The notes beneath the pieces are model-generated. The model saw only the letters and a program-made list of their open reading frames with translations, made no database searches and was not told where the DNA came from. A program made the translations under genes and the position numbers. Below are positions 45,590 to 55,793 of a stretch of DNA of 64,000 nt, one piece after another. Within the stretch, counting starts at the first letter, position 1. Every line of letters begins with the position of its first letter. Location: contig NC_087062.1 of the NCBI RefSeq assembly GCF_963678635.1, positions 6,996,193 to 7,060,192 of the forward strand, read 5' to 3'. The stretch is from Symsagittifera roscoffensis. Lineage: Eukaryota > Xenacoelomorpha > Acoela > Convolutidae.

Positions 45590-46368
45590 CTATTTCTTCT
45601 GTCTCGCCTGAGCTTGTTGCATATTGCGTCTACACAAGTCAATGAGCTCCTGCTGACGTCTTATCACATATCTGACATAGCCTTGTGGCGACGTCTTCTT
45701 GCCTTCATACTCGAGGTAAAAGAAAATTAGGGGCAAATCTTTTTCATGCCCAGTCAACAACATGTGTGGACTAATTACTGTAGTGGAGAGCTGCGTACTG
45801 TTGTAAGCTCCCAATACTTGTTGAAAAAATTTGTCCCCATGCTTCGGGAACAATACACCATCAGCATCGACACCAGAGTCCGATTTTGTCTCTCTACTAA
45901 GCCATTTTTCTGGTTATGCTAGGTCGTACAATAAGCCTGGGCTACTTGAGCACTTCTCGTGAGCTCCTTTGTAAACTCTCCTACAAAAGCAGTTCCATTA
46001 TCTGACTGTAACGTCATCGGGCAACCATATCTAGCTATACAAGTTTTGATCAGATGATCGCAAGTCCCTTCGGCTGAGGCCCTTATGCAGGGCAAAGCTT
46101 CTGCAAACTTGGTTAACTGGTCAATCATCACCAAGACCTGGTTGTAACCACTGTCATTCACATCTTCTGATGATCAATATGCACCACTTCATTAAATTCG
46201 GATGACTCGATTGACTGAAATGCGAATCGCGATTTCCTAGGATCTTTCAGCTGCTGGCATGACAGACATGCCGTGACACATTTTTCACAAGCCTTCTTCT
46301 CCCAGGACACTCAAAGCGTTTCAAGATCCTCTGATACATTTTATCAATCCCTTGATGGCCCATCTGAG
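45590..46368 (-). pseudogene. Ty3/gypsy-type integrase fragment, interrupted by a Polinton
   Basis: Reads, in minus-strand order, part of an HHCC finger (MGHQGIDKMYQRIL), the core with the first Asp (VLVMIDQLTKFAEALPC) and second Asp (YGCPMTLQSDNGTAF), then a later AYNSTQLSTTVISPHMLLTGHEK, the conserved downstream block where MLxG is typical. Stops and frame changes are present. The finger stops abruptly at 46,368, where the Polinton terminus begins. The upstream pol part would be expected beyond the other end of that Polinton, outside the window. Confidence 0.65.
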
Positions 46369-46570
46369 TAGTATATGTCGGGGCAGTTTGAGGGGCAGGG
46401 TGCGGACCCCCATGTATTAACATAGGCTATAGAGTATCCGGTCTGCACCCTATGTATTAACATAGCTTATAATTATCCCAAGGTATTAAGATGGGGAATA
46501 GGTTTCCCAATGTATTAAGATACGAGGTTTCAGATGGTAAGATGGTAAGTTTTTTTTCAGCGCCCGAACT
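46369..46570. repeat. terminal repeat of element B (virion-gene end)
   Basis: Same organisation as the element A termini: G-rich stretch, GTATTAACATAG and TATTAAGATGGGGAATAG units, GTATCCGGTCT, then GATGGTAAG repeats. It is clearly more diverged from A than the two ends of A are from each other. Confidence 0.7.
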
Positions 46571-47815
46571 TCCCATGTATAGATTTCCCTATGTCTAAAA
46601 ATTTCATTGTAGGGAAATAAGAATTCATTAGGGAATATGATTCCTAATGTATTACGATGGTAGGTATCAGATGGTAAGATGGTAAAGTTTCAGATGGTAA
46701 GTTTCAAAAAAATTTTGGCACCCGAGTTTTTTGGAGCTCGATTTTGCCAATACTTGCGTTTCTTAGTCAATTTCTACAATTTGTGGTATGTAAGGGCTAT
46801 CTTGTCTTACAAACTTTCGGTATGGTAAGTTTCATTAGGTAAGTTTCAGAAAATTTTCTGATATTTTTTTAAGTTTTACTTGCAAATACATTTTCATCTT
46901 GAAAAAACAATTTTATATTAAAAAATCGAAAAAAAATTGGATGGTAAGTTTAAGATGGTAAATTTCGACAAAAATTAAGTTTCGATTTAGAGTATGGGAT
47001 CATAAACTAATATATCACAGAATATTTTTTTTCTTTAAAGAGTCTTTTAAATTCTTATTTCATGTTATTTATTTTCCCTCAGGTTATCTGGGGAAAATTG
47101 TCAAGACAGGATTATCTTTGACAGGTTAGTTATTCCGCTCCACGGGATATCAGGGGAATCTTGACAGCTCCTCACGGTTGACTAATTTTATATCCCAATT
47201 AATCTTTTTACCCCAGGTTATCTGGAGAACGGATGACAGGTTCATTACACTTATTAATTTTATGACTTATTTTATCTTTTTTCACATAATTATCTCACTT
47301 ATTTTTACCTCAACTGGTTTATTTATTCTGTCATATATCTTGCTACGATTCATTTCAGTTCTCTTTCATCACTTTGTCTTTAATCTTTAAAAAATTCTTT
47401 GAAATTTCCAAATTTTCCAAAAAATTATCATCCAAATTTATCAATTGCTCTACCACGTTAAAAGTTTACACTGAGAAAACTAAAGTATCATTTTTTTTTG
47501 GTTCTTATATTTTTGTGTCATAATTTTTCCATCTTTCTCAGAGTAAAAATTTAAGAAAATTATACAATTTACTAGAAGTTGGTTACAATTTTCGTAAATT
47601 TATCTACTCTATCGTTAATTCTTTCAATTGGGGGACTACAACATCCATATTCCATCATCATTCTCCGTATTTCATCAAAGGGTTAGTTGCTAAGATGCTT
47701 TTCGTAAAAAATTTAAGGAATTTAAAAAGTTAAATTACATAAATAATCCAACAATTCACTACATCGTATAGTAAAATTACTGCAAAAACTTACACTTACA
47801 TAAAAAAATGCACTT
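46571..47815. other. non-coding arm of element B with iteron-like repeats
   Basis: Inverted counterpart of 32,837-34,167. Many copies of GGTAAGTTTCA occur between 46,540 and 46,960. The conserved block with CAGGTTATCTGGGG and TGTCAAGACAGG lies at 47,085-47,245. No gene recognised; the plus-strand ORF at 47,178-47,390 crosses this block and is not supported. Confidence 0.65.
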
Positions 47816-48214
47816 TTACATAAAATTACTGATAAAATTCAAAACATACACATCATGAACATTATTCAAGTTCTTCTGGAAGAATTTAAAAAGGAGAAAG
47901 GCTGAATCAATTGCGTAAAAACCACACAAATTATTTGTCTTTTGTAGCTTTCGAGGAACCATTCGTCGAAACTTTTTCGTCAAAAAGGGGTAAGAAGATC
48001 TCTTTCTTCCCAAAGAATCTGCAAAGTAGTAGCTTTCATCCAGTCGAGCAATCATAATCCAGTGTTCTCCTCTAGCATTGCTTGGGGCTGAGTTAATTAT
48101 TGCAAAAGAGTATTTTGTTAATTGAGGTACTGTATCAGAAGGGTATGATCCCATGTACTTGAACCTGAGCTCTGGAATTCTTTCAAAAATTTGCAGTAAA
48201 GAAGAATTATCCAT
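47816..48214 (-). CDS. adenain-like maturation protease (unit B, intact)
   Basis: A 132-codon open frame, the best preserved protease copy. The cysteine-protease triad is visible: His in RGEHWIMIARL, an acidic partner shortly after (DESYYFADSLGRK), and the nucleophile in NNLCGFYAI, matching the adenovirus protease family (C5), which cleaves virion precursor proteins. It starts MDNSSLLQIFERIPELRFKY. Its ATG overlaps the stop of the spliced membrane-protein gene. Confidence 0.8.
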   Translation of the reverse strand: MDNSSLLQIFERIPELRFKYMGSYPSDTVPQLTKYSFAIINSAPSNARGEHWIMIARLDESYYFADSLGRKRSSYPFLTKKFRRMVPRKLQKTNNLCGFYAIDSAFLLFKFFQKNLNNVHDVYVLNFISNFM

Positions 48215-48562
48215 CTTTGCAATTGTAGTCTGATTTAAAGCTAAAAATGAAATTGAAAGTTTGATAGTGTAGTTTAGGTTAGAAAAAGAAAGAACAATGA
48301 CTTACACACATTTAGGAATTGAATCAACAAAGTCCCATACACAAGCCTTATATAGTGGGCAAAATTTATTGAATACTGTGTTACAGTCTAGGTTGAAGAA
48401 GTGTCTCGGGTTTTCAACTAAACAGCATTCCTTCTCTATTTTCTCTGGAGCTTTAGGTCTGAAGAAAAATAAAATGGATAGTACAGAGATAATAACAAAG
48501 AAAAGCCCCAAAAAAGTTACAATTTTTTTATAGGAACCTGAAAACTCAAAAAATTAAACATT
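48207..48562 (-). pseudogene. small spliced cysteine-rich membrane protein (unit B)
   Basis: ATG at 48,562 overlaps the capsid stop (ATGTTTAA). One T is missing from a T-run, so the first residues are out of frame with the hydrophobic segment (LFFVIISVLSILFFF). The Cys-rich tail follows. Predicted intron 48,241-48,305 (65 bases, GTAAGT to TTTTTAG). The spliced tail ends at TAA 48,207, overlapping the protease ATG. Confidence 0.55.
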
Positions 48563-49870
48563 TTTAGCGACTGTTCCGAATTTGTCAATTTGAATTTTTG
48601 ATAGTCTTTCTCCCAAGACTATCACTTCCGTAACTTGCTCCTAGGGAAATTGGAAAAACGTTTCTAATCTCAAGCTTTCTCCACTAAGTTCTGGATAATG
48701 CAACTGTTCAGCTGCATCCTGTAGTGAAGTCAAGTCGAAAACTAGAATATAGTGATTTTGAAAATCATTCATAGGAAGAGCCGGAAAGTCTTCCTCAAAC
48801 TGCATTGCTTTCATTGTTGTAACACAGGGACGACAAGGAGAAGTTGTATCTAATGAAATAATTGCTCTTCCACCCCGAATAATTCTAAGCTCTCTTAAAT
48901 GAAATTGTTGATAATTGAAAGGATTTTCATGAAAAGATCCCGCAACAGCCGAATTTGTATTCATTGCAACAGCTACCATTCTGATTGGGGCATTATTGAA
49001 AACATTTTGCTGAATAAACTGATTTTGACGAGATGGAATGATAAAGGTTCTTGCTATAGTTTCCATGTAATTGTAATGAGCAGGTTCCCTTTCCAGATTC
49101 CATTGCAAATATTGATGATTAGGTTCAGCTACTAAAATTCTTCTTGGAAACAGTGAACAATCGACAATTTTCAGACTAACATTTGGATTATCAGACAGCA
49201 TGTAAAAATTAGGTCTAGCTCGAAAAAGTTTAATTCGAATTTTTGTTTTTGGTAGTAATATTTTTTCACAAGTAAACAAGTCAATGGCGAGCCTCCCATA
49301 GAGTGAAAAAGTTATCCCTGTTCCCAAGGAATTTGCACTATCAGTGAATGGATGCATATCAAATGCAACAGGATATTCTTCAAAACTATACCCATGACAA
49401 GCAAGTATTCCTTTATTGCTAACTGCTGACGAGTTGAATTCGTTCGATATCTGTGCCTTATATAAACCATTGGCATTGTAAACCATTGTATTATCAAAAT
49501 GAATTTCACAGTTAGATAATGGAGAATGTAGTAGATTGTTTACATAAGTTAGGTAAGTTTGGGGTTCCTCATCTGAATCTTCCTCCGATTTTGCTTTATG
49601 TTCTGCTTTTTCTTTATTAAAAGCTTCAAACAATCATCCTTTGAATAATTGAAGCTTTAAACTGAGGTGGGTATCACGCATATCCAAACAAAGATTACGG
49701 TCCGTCTCAAGTTCAAACTCAATACTGCTTTCATCTAGAGAAGTACTGGGAAATACTTCTTGTATGTATGATGAAATTATTGTTTCCAAAACTGGGACTT
49801 TATCAAAAATTTCCAAAGAAGAATTTGTAAATGCTCTGTACTGAATATGACTACTTTTAATTACACTGAT
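48555..49870 (-). pseudogene. hexon-like major capsid protein (unit B)
   Basis: Two collinear open pieces (49,816-49,634 and 49,633-48,641) are separated only by TGA where element A has AGA, after LKLQLFKG. A second stop (TAG in place of TTG) follows FFQFP. The start codon seen in element A is ATC here. Jelly-roll phrases are otherwise well kept (AFDMHPFTDSANSLGTG, RPNFYMLSDNPNVSLKI, GGRAIISLDTTSPCRP). Stop at 48,555. Confidence 0.8.
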
Positions 49871-49879
49871 TTTATCTTG

Positions 49880-50235
49880 TCAAAAATGTCTTTGCGAGAG
49901 CGACTGATTTTTGAACTACTTTTTCGAGAAATGGTTCTTCTTGTTCTACGCTTGGATTTCTTTTTTCCACCGCCCAACTGTTTTCGAACTGTTTTTGTTC
50001 AAACATCTTTTGCAAACGTTTTGAGCTCTTTTCGTCCACTGACAACTTCTCCAATCTCAGGAGCAGCAATTTCAAATAAATCAGCTCCGATTCTTTTTGC
50101 AGCTGGGACTATATATTTTTTAATAAAAGGAATTGCAGTTCTCCCAAGAGTTTGTGCAAGAGCAACAAAACCTCTTCCACGCTGTCTTGCATGTCCACAA
50201 AAGATAGGAAAATTAAATGGACTTTGAGCAACCAT
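49880..50235 (-). pseudogene. small basic virion-core-like protein (unit B)
   Basis: From ATG 50,235: GHARQRGRGFVALAQTLGRT, then the amphipathic IPFIKKYIVPAAKRIGADLF, then a basic tail rich in Lys, Arg and Ser. A TGA after FAKDV (GGA in element A) is shared with unit C. It lies between the penton-like and capsid genes. Confidence 0.5.
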
Positions 50236-50252
50236 TTCCTATGAAGTATAAA

Positions 50253-51079
50253 TCAAAAATGATTATCCGAAATCTTGCGAAACAAGAGAACAACTCGTTT
50301 AACTCCTACGGACACAAGAGGAATTTTTTCACCCGTAGTATCCCTTAATTCTATTTTTATGCTGTGGAAAGAGTTTTTTAATAGTTTTTTAAATTGTAGA
50401 TTTGTAAAGGATTGATAATTCATGTACTGTCCTGTAGATATTATGTCTCCATTTTTTACTTTGGAAATGAAAGGAATACAACGCAGTAATGGAGTTTTTG
50501 TATCGCCTAGCATATTATATACTATAATATCACTATAAATCATTAAGGAATGTATTCTTATAATGTCGTAAGAATACTGAGGATAATGTGGTCCTTTTCC
50601 TTTGATTATAACACCTGTCTGATTTTGTTCTAAATCACAACCAAAAATGTGACTCAAATCAGCACTTTGAATTATAAACACTAATTGATCCTCAGGTAAA
50701 TGAATGGCAATTTTTTGTGTAATCTTATCTACTGATACATAGATTCCGTTATATTCATATTTTTGTGCGCCTATACGTTTTCGAACTTGTCATTCATGGC
50801 TACAACTATATCAACAATGCTTGGATACAATCCAGGTTCAATATGTATCGGTTGAATCTTTCTTTTTTCCTCAGGACTTTCTCGTCCATCTATGACAGTA
50901 AACTTCCCCTTTGTAACGTTTTGATACAATGAAGGGTACGATTTTTCTGAAATAGCAACCTCCCATTCTCCTTTTAGATGTATTTGTTCCGGTAGAAAAT
51001 TTGTAAAGGAGCTAAGACTATTATTCGGATAACAATTAAAAGAAGCATTAGAAACTAGCTCAATAGTAAAAGAATCCAT
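50253..51079 (-). pseudogene. penton-like minor capsid protein (unit B)
   Basis: MDSFTIELVSNASFNCYPNN, then LSSFTNFLPEQIHLKGEWEV, EPGLYPSIVDIV, IFGCDLEQNQTGVI, TGQYMNYQSF and a C-terminal VVLLFRKISDNHF. One base is missing in the NDK segment (near 50,790), shared with unit C, so the frame is broken in the middle. Confidence 0.8.
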
Positions 51080-51131
51080 GACAACTGATCGATAGAAACT
51101 CAATTTAAAAAATGACTTACCACTAATCTGA

Positions 51132-52072
51132 TCATTTTTTCAGCTCTTTTCTATAAATTTTTCCTAGAAATTCTTCTTTTTGGAGATCTTTGATGTATGT
51201 AGGAGTTTTTTTTGTAGATATTGCCGAAATTTCAAAAATTTCATCTGTAAACTGTGGCTTGTATCCTTTTCGGAACGGAATATCATTTTTCGAAGTTCTA
51301 ACTCTATCAACAATTCTGAATTTTGGACTAGTATATTTCTTGAATGATTTGTTATACAATATTGATAAAAAATCACTGTTTTTCACATCTCTGGGAGATT
51401 TTCCAATTGATGAATTTTTGCGGCAGTTCAATGTAGAAACAAATTGCTGCAATTTGGGGACAAATTTTTTACCATGATCTTCAATGTAATGATATATTAT
51501 ATGTTTTAAAGACTGAACTGCTCTCTCTGCAAATGCAATTTTTGTTTCACTCATTGTTGAGTAAACTTCAATGTCTTTCTCCTTGCAAAACTTTTTAAAA
51601 GTTCTCCCATATTCTGTTCCTTTATCAACCCAAAGTTTTTCAGGAGTGTTTTTTCGAGAAATCTTGTAAAGTTTGTAAAGTGTCTTTGGCATACTTTGTT
51701 TTCATTGTTTGAACTCTGACAAATCTCAAAAAAAATATCTACAGCAACTAATAAATACTTGACTCCATTGTTTTGACTAGCTAACTTCTCTACAAAAGCC
51801 AAGTCCATACACCAGATTTCATTGATATAATTAGAAAACGCTTGAAGTCTTCGGAAAGAACTGATTGGTGGACCAATTTTTGTATACGATGTCTTGGTTT
51901 GTAAAAACTTTTCTACTTTTTTTTTTGATAAACCACTCGCTTTACTCAAGTTTTGAATAGAACCGTATGCAGCTCTGCCCCTAGAATACAATCTGTTTAG
52001 TCTTACTTTTTCAGATTTTGAAAGGGATCCAAGTTCCTCTATCTTTTGCTTTGGCATTCTTGTTAATAACAA
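51132..52072 (-). pseudogene. retrovirus-like integrase of Polinton (unit B)
   Basis: Two overlapping frames cover the protein: an N-terminal part with the first Asp (IWCMDLAFVEKLASQNNG) and a second part with VDKGTEYG (second Asp) and FAERAVQSLKH (Glu). The break lies in an A-run near 51,730 that is one base longer than in unit C. The C-terminal domain (FRIVDRVRTSKND, KGYKPQFTDEIFEI) is complete. All three catalytic residues are present. Confidence 0.8.
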
Positions 52073-52421
52073 GTTTAGGAGGAAGTTGAGTTGCTTCCAA
52101 AATAGTAAAGTAAATATCTGAAAAATTGGTATTTTTTCGCTTTAATGCACACAGAAAGTCTGCAATAGATTCTTTTGTATCTCGATTACCTAATATAATA
52201 TTGTCTGAATGGCTGAGTTTGATTCTAGGAGAATTCAAAATTAAATCAATAATATGCTTATTGTTGCTCGTTTTCAACCTCGCATTTAAATCACTGTAAA
52301 CAGAATCAAAATTTTTTGGTACAATCTCCTCTTTTTCTTGCTTTTGTTCCAATTTTTGTTTTCTTGGAAGTGTAGTTTGTGATTGATAAACTGAGTACGG
52401 AATTAAAACAAACTGTTCCAT
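52011..52421 (-). CDS. conserved Polinton protein of unknown function (unit B)
   Basis: An intact 136-codon ORF, the counterpart of 28,224-28,634 and 59,595-60,005, ending NAKAKDRGTWIPFKI. It is open in all three copies while neighbouring genes are broken, and overlaps the integrase start. No function recognised. Confidence 0.65.
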   Translation of the reverse strand: MEQFVLIPYSVYQSQTTLPRKQKLEQKQEKEEIVPKNFDSVYSDLNARLKTSNNKHIIDLILNSPRIKLSHSDNIILGNRDTKESIADFLCALKRKNTNFSDIYFTILEATQLPPKLVINKNAKAKDRGTWIPFKI

Positions 52422-52477
52422 ACTATGTCAATCGTTTGATGACAAAAGGGGTGATGATAGATATCAATTGTAACCCT

Positions 52478-53371
52478 TTAGTTTAACTTAAAATAATTCT
52501 TCTTTTGTGTAGAGGAGTTCTTTTTTGTCTTAGTTCTGAAATTTCTTTTCGATATTTTACTACGTCTTCTTTCCGAAGATCTCGAAGCTCTCCTCTTAAT
52601 AGTTTTACTAAACACTCGCTCAGAAACTGAATGAAATCTTTTGGGCAAATGAGAATGAATTGGTTTCGAAGCCTTATGGAAAATCTTTGAAATATTGGGA
52701 GAATAGAGACGTATTGTGTACTCATCGTCCAAAAACTTTGTCTCTATTCCAGCTGGTAAGTAAAATTTTGTTAGAACTGAGCCACTATTAGTGCAATACC
52801 TAAGTGAACCAACTGTTTTTGGGGTTAAATCAATAAGTAAATGACCATAAGGAACGGATGTTGCATCTTGATACCACTCTTTCACTTGAGATCCTAGATC
52901 TAGTTGTTGACTTAAATTATTGATTTGTAAAACATCCCTCGGCGACTTGAACAAGACTATGTGTGTATTTTGTAACTCTACATCTCTTCCTAATTTGCTT
53001 TGATGAAATAAATTGTGTTTATTGTATATTGTATTCAGACCCCTGTGTCTCCCAGCAGTAGCAATTTTTACAAATTGCTTAGAGTTTGAAATTTCTTCAC
53101 AAGAGTCATCAAATATAAGCAAATGCTTAGTTCCATTATTGGGGAGATTTTCAATCCAGTCAAAATCTACTCCTCGGATAAATTTAAAGTTTTTTCTTTG
53201 CATTTGGCTATAAAGAGGTTGATAATGTTGATAAAAACAAAAAACTTTGTCGAATGCTGGTTGAAAAGTAACAATTTTCAACCAATCAAAAATAAGATGA
53301 AATTTTTCAGATCCACTTGGTCCAATTAGGGAAATAAAAATTCGTTCTTTGGTCGATATTATTTTATTCAT
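52478..53371 (-). CDS. FtsK/HerA-type packaging ATPase (unit B, open frame)
   Basis: The only copy with one continuous frame (from MNKIISTKERIF; the frame also extends upstream to 53,425). Walker A position reads GPSGSEKF, where the family has G before K. Walker B is LLIFDDSCEE, followed by the sensor-like TAGRHRGLNTI, then FKSPRDVLQINNL, PYGHLLIDLTPKT and a long basic Arg/Ser/Lys tail. The Walker A change probably abolishes ATP binding. Confidence 0.75.
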   Translation of the reverse strand: MNKIISTKERIFISLIGPSGSEKFHLIFDWLKIVTFQPAFDKVFCFYQHYQPLYSQMQRKNFKFIRGVDFDWIENLPNNGTKHLLIFDDSCEEISNSKQFVKIATAGRHRGLNTIYNKHNLFHQSKLGRDVELQNTHIVLFKSPRDVLQINNLSQQLDLGSQVKEWYQDATSVPYGHLLIDLTPKTVGSLRYCTNSGSVLTKFYLPAGIETKFLDDEYTIRLYSPNISKIFHKASKPIHSHLPKRFHSVSERVFSKTIKRRASRSSERRRSKISKRNFRTKTKKNSSTQKKNYFKLN

Positions 53372-53550
53372 AGCTTTGGAGAAGGTAGAATATAACCGAC
53401 TGTACTTGATAATATAGCTACCCAAACTGCTGTTTCTTCACATGTTGTGGATAACATAATTCGAACGATTGCACATACTAGCATCAAAACTATAACAAAA
53501 AATTGGCACAAAAAAACTAAAAAAGATCTATTACATGTACGTCCAAACAA
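53368..53550 (-). CDS. small hydrophobic membrane protein (unit B)
   Basis: About 60 residues, one strong transmembrane segment (FLVFLCQFFVIVLMLVCAIV), then TTCEETAVWVAILSSTVGYI and a PSPKL end. No in-frame ATG precedes the hydrophobic part, so the start is unsettled. The same frame extends upstream to the DIE-gene second exon except for one TGA. It sits next to the ATPase in every copy. Confidence 0.45.
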   Translation of the reverse strand: MFGRTCNRSFLVFLCQFFVIVLMLVCAIVRIMLSTTCEETAVWVAILSSTVGYILPSPKL

Positions 53551-53562
53551 TTTCCATGATTT

Positions 53563-54181
53563 TCATTCATGATTTTCTTCATCAAAAACACAATTTCCTA
53601 AATTTACGGGCTTGTCACATTGATCGACCATCTTAACTCTAAAAAGAAAAAGAAGACAATGAAATTTAATTAAAGTTTGAAAATGGTAGTAACTTAAGAA
53701 TAATATAAATTACAATTTGTTTAAAAAAACATCAAGTCCATGTTCCGTATGCAAATGCTTTTCTTTCTGCATAGTGAAGAATTTTTGCATGACGAAATGG
53801 GTAGTTGCTACACCTCCAATCATATTCTTCATCTTTGAATATCAAAAACTGAACTTTAGGGCAAGCGTAGTCATCCAAATTTTTAATCTTTGTTTCCAAA
53901 AATTCCGACAGAATCTTACATTTTTCATAACCTTTTGCGAAAAATTCCGTGTCTGTGGCTTCTAGATTTTTCAATATTTTTTCAAGTTCAGTATATTTTT
54001 TGTAACCACTGCTCCAAATGATTCCATGAAGATGCTGTGTACACCAAAAAGATTGGGATATTGGTTTGAATTTTTTGGGAGGAAGAAAGGAATATCCTTC
54101 TGTTTGTCCATCCTTATAAACTCCTAATTCTTTCACTATATTGCTTTCGATACATTCAATATCCAAAACAACTAGATTCAT
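53563..54181 (-). pseudogene. conserved Polinton ORF with DIE-like motif, spliced (unit B)
   Basis: MNLVVLDIECIESNIVKELG, then PPKKFKPISQSFWCTQHLHG, EYDWRCSNYPFRHAKI and AYGTWT, after which CGA has become TGA. Predicted intron 53,639-53,712 (74 bases) joins the exon encoding VKMVDQCDKP and ends at TGA 53,563. A DnaQ-like nuclease is possible from the D-x-E strand but not shown. Confidence 0.5.
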
Positions 54182-54222
54182 TCTGTTAACTGTTTTCTCT
54201 GGAGATTTTTTGTTTAAAATGA

Positions 54223-55557
54223 TTAACAATTAAACAATGCATATACTGTTGGAGCAAATATTTTAACATATAAACAGAAAAATAATCCAGTCACGTGACC
54301 GAGATAGCATGAACTGGGGAGACTAGGTGCAACATAACAATACCCAGGACCTTTTTTTGTAGGAGATTTCACAGATCCAGCAGAGTCATGTAGAATTGCA
54401 TGTAGTCTAAAAATTTTGGAGTTTGCAAAAAACTAATCCATACAGGAATTTCCGTATCCAATTAGTCCTCCAAAAGGAAATTTTCGTTCCATTTCTTTTA
54501 AATTTGTGTCCGGGTCCAAAACAATACAGGTACAAAGAAATAAATTTTTTCTTTTTGTATTTGATGAGAAATCTTGCCTAATAATCTCAAAAGTTCTCAG
54601 AATTTCATTCAGTTTCTGTACGTTCATTTTTTACAGTGCATTCGTCAATAATGATACAAGATTTTTTGAAGGTCTCTACTTACTAGTAATGAAGGAAGCA
54701 TGTCAAGTAATTTATCATATTCTTCTCTTTGTAGTTGTAAAGATTGATTATTTTTCCATTGATTTCCATTTCTACGAGATTCTACAAGATCTATTTTTTT
54801 GGTATCAGATCGGTATCCTATGTGAATTTTGGTTCTACCATTATGCAGAGTCCACTCAAAGTGAGATATTTGTGATTTTACGTCCAAATTCTGCAAGTTT
54901 GGTAAATTTTGTGATTCTATAATTGTTAGTGAATTTTTTTGGGATTTTTCTTCTAGAACAATAAGAAAAAGTCCCAATTGAGTGTGAAGTTTTAAGAGTA
55001 AATTTCTCGAAAAACTTATATTCCAACTTATACTGTTCAACACCAATACTAAATGAAAAATGATTTTGAAGATAAATAGTTAAATTACAAGACAAAAAAC
55101 ATAAATAACACAAATTATTGTACATTACAGTTCTCAACAAACATAAAGTCTCCCAAAATTTGGGACAGTTCTTTGAATTCGTTCAAAGTATAGTTGACAT
55201 AGGCAACTTATTTCATTGCTGCTTCATTCTCTTTTGCGGTGAACAGTCGAATCTGAATGTAGGAAGGTTTGTTAATATTGTACTTCTTGATCGTGACACA
55301 AACTTGTCTTCTATTGTATGTTGCTATGTCATACACTTTGTTGCAGTTGGCAAGCTCCTGATCCATAGTTGACTCTTTGTCAGAAGTGAGTTCCAATATA
55401 GGAACGAGTCCAAGGTTTTCAGCATCATGAATAACAGTATTTCTAGTTGCTGAGATTGCTTCTCCTTCTTTTTCACCAAGATAGACTTGCTGTCTTTTTT
55501 CGAGTTGTCCCAACTCATTTTTCTTGAATAGTTGAAAGCACGGTTCAAAATAAATTC
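54223..55557 (-). pseudogene. spliced gene with two PC4-like segments (unit B, 5' end cut off)
   Basis: Exons: from 55,557 down to 55,129, 55,048-54,684 and 54,615-54,223. Introns of 80 bases (55,049-55,128) and 68 bases (54,616-54,683, with a perfect GTAAGT donor) keep the frame. The tandem-duplication junction removes the start. An in-frame TAA after EAAMK is the same as in the other copies. A TAG interrupts the third exon after CMD. Confidence 0.5.
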
Positions 55558-55793
55558 GTCAAAAAGGGGTAAGAAGATCTCTTTCTTCCCAAAGAATCTG
55601 CAAAGTAGTAGCTTTTATCCAGTCGAGCAATCATAATCCAGTGTTCGCCTCTACCATTGCTTGGGGCTGAGTTAATAATTGCAAAAGAGTATTTTGTTAG
55701 TTGAGGTACTGTATCAGAAGGGTATGATCCCATGAACTTGAACCTGAGCTCTGGAATTCTTTCAAAAATTTGCAAAAGTGAAAAATTATCCAT
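55558..55793 (-). pseudogene. adenain-like protease, truncated at the duplication junction (unit C)
   Basis: Only the N-terminal part survives (MDNFSLLQIFERIPELRFKF through GEHWIMIARLDKSYYF, RKRSSYPFLT). The segment with the nucleophilic cysteine is missing, and the sequence runs straight into the PC4-like gene of unit B. Confidence 0.8.

Larger units (their letters stand above)
36501..46368 (-). mobile_element. LTR-retroelement remnants (gag-like and integrase parts)
   Basis: A stretch visibly richer in G and C than its surroundings, with many broken minus-strand ORFs. Reading leftwards: an integrase segment (46,368 to about 45,590), an acidic/basic linker, then a second set beginning with a coiled-coil ORF (43,593), an SGNH-like ORF (43,074) and further gag-like pieces to about 38,600. 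No reverse transcriptase was recognised. This order (3' end of one element followed by the 5' part of another) could reflect two copies sharing one LTR. LTR boundaries could not be found by eye. The left limit is arbitrary. Confidence 0.5.

Noticed and set aside
47178-47390. Hydrophobic plus-strand ORF in the arm of element B
   Set aside because: It lies across the conserved non-coding block; the element A counterpart is not open.
51190-51477. Plus-strand ORF over the integrase (also 58,766-59,062)
   Set aside because: It recurs only because the tandem units are copies; the minus strand encodes the DDE integrase.
54506-54922. 138-codon plus-strand ORF (also 62,085-62,501)
   Set aside because: Long but antisense to the spliced PC4-like gene; absent as an open frame in element A.
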